Notes: generated by a model from the letters alone, not told the origin. A stretch of DNA of 64,000 nucleotides from Sphaerobacter thermophilus DSM 20745 (GCF_000024985.1 NC_013523.1:1116001-1180000), one strand, 5' to 3'; counted from the stretch's first letter, positions 1-8,714 are shown. A program made the numbers and translations.

Positions 1-810
1 GCCGACTCCGCGGACGGGGGTGACCCGCTCCCCACCCTGCAGTGCCTCCAGAACCCCCGGCACCTCCGCCAGGCTCCGCTCGAAGTAGCTTGCAGTCGGC
101 TCACCGGGCGGCTTCCTGCCCAGCGGTCCGACCAGACCGACGTTCACGACGCCCTCACCGACTGGCGCCAATCCGCAGTACAGGTCTGGGCCGACCCGCA
201 TCTCCCCGGTGCTGTCGAGGCGGGTGACGCCCGCGTAGCGTGCGACGAGGCCCAGGCGGCGGGGCCAGCGGACGGGACGGGTGAGACCCAGTGACCGGGC
301 GATGGTTGAGTGGACCCCATCGGCGCCGACGACGAAGCGGGCGCGGAGCACCGAATCGCCCCCTTGAGGCCCGATCCCGGACACCGTGACGCCGACGACG
401 CGGCCCTCTTCCACGACCGCGCCGCGGACGCGGGCACGCTCGCACATGCGCGCTCCGGCCGCCACGGCATGGTCGACCAGGATCTGGTCGAGGACGACCC
501 GCGGAATTCCAAGGCCGCGGCGTGGCGGGTCGGCCGAGGCGAAGTTGAGGTGGATCTTTCCGCGGGCGGTGGCGACCCGCATGCCTCTCAGCCACTTTCC
601 ACCCTTCTCGGCCACCGCGTCCAGCACGCCCAGATCGTCGAGTTGTTCGACGACTCCAGGGCTGAGGTACTCGGCACAGGGCTTTTCGCGTGGGAAGGCG
701 GCGCGGTCAAGAAGGAGTACGTCGCAGCCCGCCCGTGCCAAGCGCGCCGCGGTGGCCGCGCCGGCCGGGCCGGCGCCGACGACGATCACATCCGCATCCA
801 TCCGGCTCAT
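1..810 (-). CDS. FAD-dependent oxidoreductase, geranylgeranyl-reductase type (3' end cut by window)
   Basis: A flavoprotein of the geranylgeranyl reductase / aromatic hydroxylase group, expected to bind FAD and reduce or hydroxylate a lipid or aromatic substrate. The N-terminus carries the dinucleotide-binding motif VVGAGPAGAATAARLARAG within the first 30 residues, and a second FAD motif (VVGADGVHSTIARSLGL) lies about 150 residues in. The frame stays open for 270 codons to base 1, so the C-terminus lies outside the window. The ATG at 810 overlaps the stop codon of the upstream methyltransferase (ATGA), so the two are probably translated together. Such reductase/methyltransferase pairs occur in lipid or quinone tailoring and beside type III polyketide synthases; no synthase is visible here, so the substrate is unknown. 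Confidence 0.85.
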   Translation of the reverse strand, partial: MSRMDADVIVVGAGPAGAATAARLARAGCDVLLLDRAAFPREKPCAEYLSPGVVEQLDDLGVLDAVAEKGGKWLRGMRVATARGKIHLNFASADPPRRGLGIPRVVLDQILVDHAVAAGARMCERARVRGAVVEEGRVVGVTVSGIGPQGGDSVLRARFVVGADGVHSTIARSLGLTRPVRWPRRLGLVARYAGVTRLDSTGEMRVGPDLYCGLAPVGEGVVNVGLVGPLGRKPPGEPTASYFERSLAEVPGVLEALQGGERVTPVRGVG

Positions 811-1580
811 GGCATCACCGCCGTCACGGCCGCGCGGTAGCCGAGAAAGGTATCAGCGGCCACGACGCGGAGCCCGGCTGCCGTGAGCAGATCGGTCATC
901 TCGGCCAGCGTGTAGGCGCGTCGCGCGGAGAGCGGCGCGTCGTGGCGCGTGAGCGGGTTCCTCGTGGCCACGTGCCCGAGGAGCCACGCTCCTGCGAGAC
1001 CGATCCGGCTGCGCACAAGGTCGTTGACGATCACGCCCCGGCGGGCGACGCGGGCCATCTCGGCGAGGAGCGGGACCGCGTCGGGCGGGTCGATGTGGTG
1101 CAGCAGCAGCGAGCAGTGCGCGACATCGACGGCGCCATCTCGCAAAGGGAGACTGCGTCCCTCTGCGGCGACGAGCCCGAGGTTCGGCCCCGCATCGCGT
1201 GCGTGCCGGAGGATCGCGACGCTGCGATCGACGCCGAAGGCCTCGAGGGGGATCTTCCTGCTGCGCGCCCAGTCGATCATCGCGGTGGGGATGTCGCCCG
1301 CACCGGTCCCGACGTCGAGCAGGCGAACCGTGTCCCCCGGCGTGCAGGAGGCGAACAGGCGAGAGAGCGCGCGCTCGGAGAGCTGGATGCCACCCAGGAG
1401 GCGATTGACCCGGGCGAGATCCTCAAGGTTGCCCTGAAGCGCGGCAGGGTCCACATCGGGGAGGTCGAGCAACTCGGGCCGGTCGGCACACGGCAGGCGC
1501 TGCATCGACCAGCCCATCCGGCTGCGTGACAGCCGGGTAGGGATGTGCAGCGGTCTCTGGCGCTTGGACCCGATGTCCAT
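807..1580 (-). CDS. Class I SAM-dependent methyltransferase
   Basis: Methyltransferase of about 257 residues with the Rossmann SAM-binding motif I (LLDVGTGAGDIPTAM) near residue 90 and an acidic post-I segment (GVDRS). A motif like AHCSLLLHHIDPPDA resembles the UbiE/Coq5-like group. It would transfer a methyl group from SAM to a small molecule, in the cytoplasm. It is the first gene of a leftward pair and its stop overlaps the start of the FAD-dependent reductase, suggesting both modify the same product. The start is uncertain: the first 25 or so residues are basic and atypical, and an ATG (MGWSMQ, about 21 codons in) is an alternative. The substrate cannot be told from sequence. Confidence 0.8.
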   Translation of the reverse strand: MDIGSKRQRPLHIPTRLSRSRMGWSMQRLPCADRPELLDLPDVDPAALQGNLEDLARVNRLLGGIQLSERALSRLFASCTPGDTVRLLDVGTGAGDIPTAMIDWARSRKIPLEAFGVDRSVAILRHARDAGPNLGLVAAEGRSLPLRDGAVDVAHCSLLLHHIDPPDAVPLLAEMARVARRGVIVNDLVRSRIGLAGAWLLGHVATRNPLTRHDAPLSARRAYTLAEMTDLLTAAGLRVVAADTFLGYRAAVTAVMP

Positions 1581-1754
1581 CAGGCACTCCCACCGCTCGC
1601 GGAAGCTGGTCGTTCCCGGTCAGGGTGGCATGTATCGCAGCTTTCGAGCCAGCGGCGCGCTGGGGATTGCCTTGCGCGGGCGCAACCGCCATGATTGCCC
1701 GGCGCGGCCGCGATGCTGGCCGAGGGAATGACAATGTGGCAAGGAGGCAAGACC

Positions 1755-2738
1755 GTGGCTGCTCGCACACTCCCCGATAGGTTCATCGCGCGTGCGCCCG
1801 TGCCGGCCGATGCCCCTGCAATCGCCCGGCTGATCGCGGCGTGCCAGGAGGCCGACGGCGACGAGCCGGATGCGTCGGCGGAGGAGGTACTGCGCGACTG
1901 GGAAGGGCTCGATCTCGGGCAGGAGGCGGTGCTCGTGGTCGCGCCCGACGGAGAAGCCGCGGCGTACGCCGATGTGCTCAACCGCCGGTATGTCCAGCTT
2001 TCGGTGTATGGGTACGTCCATCCGCGGTTCCGGGGCATGGGGCTGGGCACCTGGCTGGTTCAGTGGGGCGAGGAATGGATCCAGGACCGGATGCACCTGG
2101 CACCCGCGGAGGCGCAGGTCACCGTCCAACACTACATCCGGGCCTCTAGCACCTCTGCCCTCCGCCTCATGGAGCAGCACGGCTACCGACCGGTGCGAGA
2201 CATCTGGGTCATGGCCATCACGCTCGATCAGCCCCCGCCCGCGCCGGAATGGCCGGAGGGCATCACGGCGCGGACATTCGTGCCCGGCCTGGACGAGCGA
2301 GCGACCTACGAAGCGGTTGAGGAGGCATTCGGCGATATCTGGGGCCGGCCGCCCAGCACCTTCGAGCGCTGGCTTTCAATGACGCAGTCGGAGCGGAAGG
2401 ATCCAGAGCTCTGGCTCTTGGCGGTCGAAACGGATTCCGGGCACATTGTCGGAACCTGTCTCGGCCAGGAGACCGCGGGGAAGGGATGGATCGGCTCGGT
2501 CGGCGTGCGGCGCCCATGGCGTGGTCGGGGCATCGCGCTTGCCCTTCTGCAGGAAGTCTTCGGCGTCTATTACCGACGTGGCGTGCGAGAGGTGGAGCTC
2601 AGCGTGGACGCGGAGAGCCGGACGGGCGCCCCTCGGCTCTACCGAAGGGCGGGGATGCACGTCAAGCACCGCTACGTCCTGCACCGCAAAGAGATCCGCC
2701 CCGGGATCGACCTGAGTACCACGGCGGCTCATTCGTGA
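1755..2738 (+). CDS. Tandem GNAT N-acetyltransferase
   Basis: Protein of about 327 residues made of two GNAT acetyltransferase domains. Each has the acetyl-CoA pyrophosphate-binding pattern: RGMGLGTWL near residue 95 and RGRGIALALL near residue 265. Double GNAT proteins of this kind resemble mycothiol synthase-like enzymes, but the acceptor here is unknown. The reading frame is open further upstream, but the GTG at 1755 is chosen because a strong AAGGAGG site lies at 1741-1747, seven bases before it. It is divergent from the methyltransferase and ends before a hairpin shared with the convergent thiamine-diphosphate enzyme. One domain may be inactive, as is common in tandem GNATs. Confidence 0.85.
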   Translation: MAARTLPDRFIARAPVPADAPAIARLIAACQEADGDEPDASAEEVLRDWEGLDLGQEAVLVVAPDGEAAAYADVLNRRYVQLSVYGYVHPRFRGMGLGTWLVQWGEEWIQDRMHLAPAEAQVTVQHYIRASSTSALRLMEQHGYRPVRDIWVMAITLDQPPPAPEWPEGITARTFVPGLDERATYEAVEEAFGDIWGRPPSTFERWLSMTQSERKDPELWLLAVETDSGHIVGTCLGQETAGKGWIGSVGVRRPWRGRGIALALLQEVFGVYYRRGVREVELSVDAESRTGAPRLYRRAGMHVKHRYVLHRKEIRPGIDLSTTAAHS

Positions 2739-2846
2739 CGCAGCCGCTGTGCCCCTTGTGCGACACAACAACAAGCGGCGTGCTGCGAGGCCGAGGAGCG
2801 TCGCGCGCCTACTCGCCCGCTTCGGTTCACGAACCTTGCCGCGAGA

Positions 2847-2887
2847 GCCGCTCCGGGAGAGGGCACGGTGTGCCTCACCGGAGCGGC
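2847..2887. terminator. Bidirectional hairpin between convergent genes
   Basis: A perfect ten-base inverted repeat (GCCGCTCCGG at 2847-2856, CCGGAGCGGC at 2878-2887) encloses a smaller stem GGCAC/GTGCC. It sits in the gap between the ends of two convergent genes (2738 and 2900), where a shared terminator is expected. There is no T-run, which is common in high-G+C genomes. Confidence 0.55.
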
Positions 2888-2899
2888 CGATTCTTGCAC

Positions 2900-4504
2900 C
2901 TAGTACTCGAAGTGAATGGGCGTATCGATGATGGTTGGAAGGTCGCGCTGGGCCGCAGCACGAATCGCCTCGGCCAGTGCGTCGGGTGACTCGGCGCGCA
3001 CGCCGGGAATGCCGTAAGCATCCGCAAACTTGACGTAATCCGGATTCACCAGATCCACCGCGATGAAGCGGCGGTCGAACTCGCGTGCCTGGGCTTCCTT
3101 CACTGCCGTGTAGGTTGAATCGTTGAAGATCACGATGGGCAGCCCAAGGCGGAACTGGACGGCCGTGGCTACCTCCTGCATGGTGAACTGGAAGCCGCCG
3201 TCGCCCACGATCGACACCACCGTCGCATCGGGCCGGGCGATCTTGGCGCCGATGGCGGCGGGGAGGGAGAAGCCGAGGGTGCCGTATCCAGCCGGGAAGA
3301 AGAACGTGCGCGGCTCGTAGACCGGGTACAAGCGGCAGGCGACGTAGCTCATCATCGTCATGTCGGTGACGAGGATCCCGTCCCGGGGAATGGCCGACCG
3401 CAGCGCGTCGATGTACGGCTGCTGTTCGGCGCCCCATGCAACGGCGCGTGCCCGCTGCCGGATGTCGGCCACCTGGACGGGCGTCCAGCCCTCCTTGCTA
3501 ACTCCCCGTGCGGCCAGGTGCTCCACCAGGGCACGAGCGGTGAGCGCTGCATCGGCGACGATCGCCTGGGTCGGCGTGTAGTTGCGCCCGATCTCCTCGG
3601 GGTCGATGTCCACCCGGACGATCGTAGACGGAAGTGGCATGCGCTGGTACTCGGTGTCCTGGGCACCCAGTTTCGAGCCGAAGACCAGAGCCAGGTCGGC
3701 GCTGCGCAGCACCTCCTCAACGGGGCTGCCCGGCTCCCACAGGTTGCCCAAGGCCATCGGATGGTCCTCAGCGATCGAGCCCTTGCCCATGATCGAGGTG
3801 AGGACCGGCGCGCCGAGGCGCTCGGCCAGGTCCGTGATCGCCTGGTGGGCCCCGCTTGCCACGGCGCCGCCGCCCGCGTAGATCACCACGCGCTCGGCTG
3901 CTTCGATGGCGTCCACGGCGCGTTGGACCTCCTGTGGATCTGGAGCGACCGGGGCGATCGGCTCAGGCGGTGTCACCTCAGCCTCGCCGAAGGCGCGGAG
4001 GACGTCCAGCGGGACCTCGACGTGCGTCGGGCGCGGTCGGCCGGTCGTCATCTGGCGGAAGGCCTCGGCGATCAACTGGGGAACGGCGGACACGGTGGTG
4101 GCACGGTCGTTCCACTTCGTCACCGCGCGCATGACCCCGAGCTGGTCCTTGAGATCGTGCAGGTGGCCCAGCATCTTCCCGGCCCACTGCTGCTCGACGT
4201 TCGCTGAGACGACCAGCACCGGGACGGAGTCGGAGTAGGCCTCGCCAATGGGGGTCGCGACGTTTGTGATGCCGGGACCGGTAATAATGATCGCGACGCC
4301 GGGGCGCCCGGAGGCACGGGCGTAGCCGTCGGCCATGAAGCCGGCGCCCTGCTCATGGCGGGCAAGGATGTGGCGGATCGGCGAGTCGCGGAGCGCATCG
4401 TAGATCTCGAGCGTATGCACTCCCGGGATTCCGAATACAACATCGACCCCGTGGGCCTCCAGGGCCCGGACCACCGCCTGACCGCCTTTTATGCGCTCAC
4501 CCAT
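2900..4504 (-). CDS. Thiamine-diphosphate-dependent enzyme, acetolactate synthase-like
   Basis: A 534-residue member of the acetolactate synthase / benzoylformate decarboxylase family. The N-terminal ThDP pyrimidine-binding domain has the catalytic Glu in ILARHEQGAGFMADGYAR (near residue 50). A central Rossmann-like domain follows, and the C-terminal domain carries the Mg/ThDP motif GDGGFQFTMQE..IFNDS. These enzymes cleave or join 2-oxo acids; no small regulatory subunit gene is nearby, so a dedicated branched-chain acetolactate synthase is less likely than a catabolic decarboxylase or lyase. The frame is open to 4891, but the ATG at 4504 follows a GGAGGAGAGGG site and begins the conserved family sequence (MGERIKGGQAVV). 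Substrate undetermined. Confidence 0.85.
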   Translation of the reverse strand: MGERIKGGQAVVRALEAHGVDVVFGIPGVHTLEIYDALRDSPIRHILARHEQGAGFMADGYARASGRPGVAIIITGPGITNVATPIGEAYSDSVPVLVVSANVEQQWAGKMLGHLHDLKDQLGVMRAVTKWNDRATTVSAVPQLIAEAFRQMTTGRPRPTHVEVPLDVLRAFGEAEVTPPEPIAPVAPDPQEVQRAVDAIEAAERVVIYAGGGAVASGAHQAITDLAERLGAPVLTSIMGKGSIAEDHPMALGNLWEPGSPVEEVLRSADLALVFGSKLGAQDTEYQRMPLPSTIVRVDIDPEEIGRNYTPTQAIVADAALTARALVEHLAARGVSKEGWTPVQVADIRQRARAVAWGAEQQPYIDALRSAIPRDGILVTDMTMMSYVACRLYPVYEPRTFFFPAGYGTLGFSLPAAIGAKIARPDATVVSIVGDGGFQFTMQEVATAVQFRLGLPIVIFNDSTYTAVKEAQAREFDRRFIAVDLVNPDYVKFADAYGIPGVRAESPDALAEAIRAAAQRDLPTIIDTPIHFEY

Positions 4505-4620
4505 GTGTCGTCGCCCTCTCCTCCGAAGCGTCGGCTGCTGGGCAGCCAATCGCGCACTAGGACCCTGGCATGGCAAGACCGGGCGCCATTCTACGACAAG
4601 GTGGTGCCGTGCGCCTCGCG

Positions 4621-6354
4621 TCATTCGAGCGGTGCGGCCAGGAGCTGGTCGGTTGAGGCCCAGACTCGGTCGAGGATCGCGGTCATCTCCTGCCCGTCGA
4701 CGATGCGCGGGCGGTAGTAGTTCTCGATGAGGACCGGGACGAGGCGCACGGCGGCGAGGCGGCTGCCGTGGAAGGCGAGATGCATGATGAGCCCCTGCTT
4801 CGTCTCCAGCGACCACTCCTGATCGAATACGAAGTTGCCCAGCGAATAGACGATCGGCTTTCCCTGATAGATCTCCATACCCTGGACCCAATGCGGGTGT
4901 GACCCGACCACCAGCGCCGCGCCGGCGTCAATCGCACGGCGAGCGATCAGTCGCTGCTCGTCGCTCGGGGTCAGGGTGTACTCGATGCCCCAATGGATGA
5001 AGGGGATAACCAGGTCGGGCTGCTGGCTCGCCTGCTCGATGTCAGCCACCATGTAGTCCACCACCATTGGCGCTGTGCCCGGGCTCACGTCGGTGGCGCC
5101 GTGCACGTGGCCAGTGATGCCGTCGTATCCCAGGTAGGCGACCTGCACACCGCGGATGTCGAAGATCGCCGGAGCACGTGCGGTGGCGAGGTCGGGGCCG
5201 ATGCCGAACGGGACGATCCCGGCTCCTTGGAGTGCGGCTAACGTGTCCGCCATGCCGGCTTCCCCGAAGTTCATGCTGTGGTTGTTTGCCTGGGAGACGG
5301 CGTCGATCCCGGCGAGGCGGAGGCCCTCGACTCCCGCTGCCCGCGTCATGAACGAGAACGTATAGGGGTCGGTCGGTGGTGGGATGGTGTCTGAGAGGGT
5401 CCACTCCAGGTTGCCGACGGTCAGGTCGGCGGCCTTGAGTTCGTCGGCGACGAGGTGGAACGGCGCGGTGTAATCGCCAAGGCGCGTCATGATGGTGTGC
5501 ACGGTCCGTCCCAGGATGATGTCCCCGACCATGGTGATGGTGACGGCGTTGCCGGGCAGGAGCTGGGCCGGGGGGCCGACGTCGTCCGCTGAGGCGGGGT
5601 CGGCGCCTTCGATGACGAGATAGCGGTGGAACGGGTAGGGTTCGGCCTGGTCCGGATAGCGCACGGGATCGAGCCCATCGACGGGCAGGGTTCCAACGCG
5701 GAAGTCGACCGTCGAGAGTGGTACCAGCGCGACGCCGCCCGGTTCGCTCGCGAATTGCCCGACGAGAGCCTCGTAGTCGGATGCCACGCTGCCGGGAGCA
5801 TCCAGCGGCAGCCGCACGACCGGTCCCGGAGTCGGTGAACCGACCTCGACCCAGTCACTCGTGGCGCCGCTTAGGAGGCTACGCGCCTGCTCGGCGCTGA
5901 GGGCGTGTAGCGGTAGGCGTGGCGAGACAGCGACGACGAGCGGCTCACGCGCGACGGTAATGGCGTCGTCCCCTGGTGTGGTCGTGAGGACGACCCGCAG
6001 GTCTGCGTCGTCCGGGCTGGTCACCGGGGTCAGCCGCGCGTCGCTCAGCGTCGTCTGGAGGGTGGTCATTGCCTCTTGCGCCACGTGGGCGAAGTGCGGA
6101 GGGAGTGTGGGGTCGACCCAGATCGAAACGCGGGGCGGCTCTGGCGTCGCGGTCGGAGTCGGTGTTGGCGTCGCGGATGGAGTTGGCGCGGGGGACGCCG
6201 GGGACGATGGAGGAGTCGGGAACCGTTGCCCCGACGCAACCTCCGAACGCGGGCCTGCCGACGACGGACCGCTACAAGCGGCGGCCACTGCCCCGGCCAA
6301 GGCCGTTGCCACCGCGGTCACGAACGCGCGCCGGCTGAGCATTTCCCCTCGCAT
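4621..6354 (-). CDS. CapA-family lipoprotein with N-terminal binding-protein-like domain
   Basis: A 577-residue exported protein. The N-terminus has a twin-arginine-like signal (SRRAFVT), a hydrophobic stretch and a lipobox ending AAAC, so it is probably a Tat-exported lipoprotein. A Pro/Thr-rich linker follows (about residues 40-75). Residues about 75-255 look like a periplasmic phosphate-binding-protein-like domain. Residues about 265-577 form a CapA/PgsA metallophosphatase-like domain, with motifs MVGDIILGR, GNLEWTL, QANNHSMNFG, GSHPHWVQG and SLGNFVFDQ. CapA proteins are linked to poly-gamma-glutamate or envelope polymer handling; the role here is not established. A second ATG (MLSRR, 6342) is an equally possible start. 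Confidence 0.85.
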   Translation of the reverse strand: MRGEMLSRRAFVTAVATALAGAVAAACSGPSSAGPRSEVASGQRFPTPPSSPASPAPTPSATPTPTPTATPEPPRVSIWVDPTLPPHFAHVAQEAMTTLQTTLSDARLTPVTSPDDADLRVVLTTTPGDDAITVAREPLVVAVSPRLPLHALSAEQARSLLSGATSDWVEVGSPTPGPVVRLPLDAPGSVASDYEALVGQFASEPGGVALVPLSTVDFRVGTLPVDGLDPVRYPDQAEPYPFHRYLVIEGADPASADDVGPPAQLLPGNAVTITMVGDIILGRTVHTIMTRLGDYTAPFHLVADELKAADLTVGNLEWTLSDTIPPPTDPYTFSFMTRAAGVEGLRLAGIDAVSQANNHSMNFGEAGMADTLAALQGAGIVPFGIGPDLATARAPAIFDIRGVQVAYLGYDGITGHVHGATDVSPGTAPMVVDYMVADIEQASQQPDLVIPFIHWGIEYTLTPSDEQRLIARRAIDAGAALVVGSHPHWVQGMEIYQGKPIVYSLGNFVFDQEWSLETKQGLIMHLAFHGSRLAAVRLVPVLIENYYRPRIVDGQEMTAILDRVWASTDQLLAAPLE

Positions 6355-6434
6355 CCCCCTTACTATTGCCGCGCGGGGAGAGGGTAGGGTAGGCGGTGAA
6401 GGGTGTCAAGCGCGGCCGGGCCGACGCCGAAGCG

Positions 6435-7094
6435 TCACGCGCCGCCCGCGCTCCCCGCCGGTTCCATGATCCAGACGCGCACCTGGTCCGGGACGAGCTC
6501 GGCAAAGCGACGGGCGTCCTCGACTGACCCCACAACGGCGCCGTAGTGGATCGGAATGGCGATGCTCGGCTGCACGCGCCGGGCAGCCTCGGCAGCTTCC
6601 TCGGCGGTCATGACGTACGTGCCACTCACCGGCAGGAACGCGTAGTCCACCGGGCCGATCTCGTCCATCTCCGGGATGACGTCGGTGTCAGCCGCGAAGT
6701 AGAAGCTCAGGTCGTCGATCTCGAGCACGAAGCCGGTGTGCTGCTCCTCGCGCGGGTGGAAAGGTACGCCGGGCGATCTGAACTTGTCGATGTTGTAGGC
6801 CGGAACCGCCCGAATCCGGAGCGACCCGACGGTCGTTGTCTCGCCAGGCGCGAGAACCTGAACCGGCTGCTCAAGCCGGCTCGCAGCCGCCGGACTGGCC
6901 ACGACCGTGGTCTGCTCGGTGCGGACCTTTGCCAGGTCGTCCGGGGAGAGGTGGTCGCCGTGGTGGTGGCTGACGAGAAGGACGTCGGCCGGTGTCACGT
7001 CGTCGGGCAGGTGGTAGGGGTCGATGTAGATGGTGAGGTCACCCACCTCGATGCGCACTGCGGACTGGGCAAACCAGGTGATCCGGGGCTCCAT
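6435..7094 (-). CDS. MBL-fold metal-dependent hydrolase, UPF0173/UlaG-like
   Basis: A 219-residue metallo-beta-lactamase-fold protein. The metal-binding signature LVSHHHGDHLS lies near residue 42, a metal-bridging Asp is in FYFAADTDVIPEMDE near 130, and a late His is in PIHYG near 185. It resembles the UPF0173 / L-ascorbate-6-phosphate lactonase-like group of small cytoplasmic hydrolases; the substrate is unknown. The ATG at 7094 overlaps the stop of the upstream creatininase-like gene (TGATG) and is preceded by AGGAGGAG inside that gene, so the two are co-translated. Confidence 0.85.
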   Translation of the reverse strand: MEPRITWFAQSAVRIEVGDLTIYIDPYHLPDDVTPADVLLVSHHHGDHLSPDDLAKVRTEQTTVVASPAAASRLEQPVQVLAPGETTTVGSLRIRAVPAYNIDKFRSPGVPFHPREEQHTGFVLEIDDLSFYFAADTDVIPEMDEIGPVDYAFLPVSGTYVMTAEEAAEAARRVQPSIAIPIHYGAVVGSVEDARRFAELVPDQVRVWIMEPAGSAGGA

Positions 7095-7897
7095 CAGACG
7101 CTCCTCCTGGATCCTCGAACGGGCTCCCGATGCCCTGCCAGCGCCTCAAGGACCGCGGCGCGGACGATGCCTGCCAGGCTGGCCAGCAGACGCTCGCCCT
7201 CGGCCGCGTTGGCGCGGGCCGGGTCACCGAAGTAACCGAGCGTGCCGCCGGCTTCGGAGAGCGTCCGGGCGCCCTTGCGGAGCCGGGCGGGAAGATCGAT
7301 TGGCACTTCAGGCAAGTGTGCCATACCGTCGTGCAGGACGGCACCGGGCTGTGCTGCCAGCATAATCGATGTCTCGGCGCGACCGGCGTGTCGCGGGCGA
7401 CTGCGGAACTCATCGCCGAGGACACTTGCCCAGCGGGAGTCGCGCACATCGGGGAAGACGGCCGGCACCCCGGTCGCGGCGGCCGCGGCGCGGGCGCTTG
7501 CCCACACCGCTTCGGCATGCGCCGGCTCCCGGTGGGCGTTGCAGATGCAGATGCACCGGTATCCCTGCGGCAACAGGTTGAGTAGCACGGAGGTCAAGTA
7601 GGCGCGGAACGCGTCGGGCTCGGCGGGGGAGGTGCCAGGGAAACACGTAGCGATAAAGCTGGCGCCGTACGGTAGCGGTGGGAGGACCAGGACAGGGAGC
7701 CCTTCCTCGGTCAGCAACGCGGCGGCCCGCTCGGCGATGGCCGTGGCGATGATGACGTCCGTGCCGAGGGGTAGGTCCGGCCCGTGGGCCTCGATCGCCC
7801 CGATCGGCAGGATCCCAACCGGGCGCTGCTTCAAGAGATCGGCCGCCTCCTGCCAGGTGAGGGCTGCCAGGCTGTGGAGATGGTGGACGTTGTTCAT
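7094..7897 (-). CDS. Creatininase-family amidohydrolase
   Basis: A 267-residue creatininase (creatinine amidohydrolase) family protein. Family motifs are visible: LPIGAIEAHGPDLPLGTD near residue 30 (metal ligands Glu, His and Asp) and HAGRAETSIML near residue 168 (metal-binding Glu). The usual NGHGGN stretch appears changed to CNAHREP, so the active site differs from true creatininase. Members act as cyclic-amide hydrolases in several pathways. A GTG six bases upstream is in frame, but ATG at 7897 has a better-placed GGGAG site. The MBL hydrolase is translated directly downstream, suggesting two steps on one substrate. Confidence 0.8.
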   Translation of the reverse strand: MNNVHHLHSLAALTWQEAADLLKQRPVGILPIGAIEAHGPDLPLGTDVIIATAIAERAAALLTEEGLPVLVLPPLPYGASFIATCFPGTSPAEPDAFRAYLTSVLLNLLPQGYRCICICNAHREPAHAEAVWASARAAAAATGVPAVFPDVRDSRWASVLGDEFRSRPRHAGRAETSIMLAAQPGAVLHDGMAHLPEVPIDLPARLRKGARTLSEAGGTLGYFGDPARANAAEGERLLASLAGIVRAAVLEALAGHREPVRGSRRSV

Positions 7898-8007
7898 TGG
7901 CACTCCCGTCGCTCACCTCTGGCGCACGCGTACATCTCTCCAATGGGGTTCCTTGCGCACAGATGTTGCCACGTTCTGGGCCAAAGCGGTTTCCTGCGTG
8001 CCGGTTA

Positions 8008-8016
8008 TGCTATAGT
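8008..8016 (+). promoter_or_regulatory. Extended -10 promoter for the PII-like receptor gene
   Basis: TGC followed directly by TATAGT (8011-8016) forms an extended -10 element 45 bases before the start codon at 8062. No good -35 box is seen, as is usual for extended -10 promoters. Read by eye only. Confidence 0.45.
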
Positions 8017-8061
8017 CCGTCACGCGATACGGCCACCCCGGCGAGGAGCGGAGCGAGGCGG

Positions 8062-8388
8062 ATGAAACTGGTAGTCGCTATCGTCCAAGACTACGACGCG
8101 AATCAACTGCTGGATGCGATCACGCGGGCAGGTTTCCGTGCGACGCGCATCGGCAGTACGGGTGGCTTCCTCCGGGTGGGCAACACGACCCTCCTGATCG
8201 GCGTCGAAGACTACCAGGTCGGCCGTGTGCTGCGGCTCATCGAAGCGAACTGCCGCGAGCGGACCGAGGTGGTACAGCCCGAGATTATCGGGGATATCCA
8301 CGAGTGGTACCCGCCGGAGCTGGTCGAAGTAACCGTCGGCGGTGCGACCGTCTTCGTCCTCGATGTCGAGCGATTCGAGCGCTTGTGA
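8062..8388 (+). CDS. PII-like cyclic-di-AMP receptor (DarA/PstA family)
   Basis: A 108-residue protein matching the DUF970/YaaQ family, now known as the PII-like cyclic-di-AMP receptor. It opens with MKLVVAIVQDYDANQLLDAI, contains the T-loop-like segment ATRIGSTGGFLRVGNTTLL, and ends with the family-typical VTVGGATVFVLDVERFERL. Such proteins form trimers that bind cyclic-di-AMP between subunits; their downstream target is poorly known. The ATG at 8062 follows a purine-rich GAGGAGCGGAGCGAGGCGG stretch; the longer upstream frame is rejected. Its stop overlaps the start of a small downstream frame. Confidence 0.9.
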   Translation: MKLVVAIVQDYDANQLLDAITRAGFRATRIGSTGGFLRVGNTTLLIGVEDYQVGRVLRLIEANCRERTEVVQPEIIGDIHEWYPPELVEVTVGGATVFVLDVERFERL

Positions 8389-8687
8389 TGGCAGCGACCG
8401 GGATGGGGATGTCCCAGTCACGATCACGACGCGGGCTGCGCCGCTGGGTGGCCAGTTGGATGGCCGCAGCTGCGATCAACTTTGAACTCGTCAACGGACC
8501 CCGCGGTAGCCGGGCGCGTTTCGCGCCGGTTCCGTATGTCCGAACGCTCCATGCCTCAGCCGAGACCGGGCCGTGGGCTCCGGGGGAACTCGTGACGGGT
8601 CCGCGCCCCGGTGTCGTCGTGCGGGACTGTGTGCCGTATGACGGCGTCGTCGCGGTACGCAGGGGATCGTTCGTGTCGGCGAACTAG
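8388..8687 (+). CDS. Small protein of unknown function, coupled to the receptor gene
   Basis: A 99-residue frame whose ATG overlaps the TGA of the cyclic-di-AMP receptor (TGATG), so it could be translated by coupling. It starts with a basic, Ser/Arg-rich segment, then WVASWMAAAAINFEL, and ends with Val-rich sequence. No family is recognised. It ends just before a strong hairpin, which fits a two-gene unit. High-G+C sequence makes chance frames common, so it may not be real. Confidence 0.4.
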   Translation: MAATGMGMSQSRSRRGLRRWVASWMAAAAINFELVNGPRGSRARFAPVPYVRTLHASAETGPWAPGELVTGPRPGVVVRDCVPYDGVVAVRRGSFVSAN

Positions 8688-8714
8688 TTCCCTACGCTAA
8701 TGCGGCTCGGCGAA

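Noticed and set aside
2739-2899. Small frame between the acetyltransferase and thiamine enzyme
   Set aside because: No ribosome site; the region is best explained by the terminator hairpin.
4505-4891. N-terminal extension of the thiamine-diphosphate enzyme
   Set aside because: It overlaps the end of the CapA gene and is not family-like; a good ribosome site precedes 4504.
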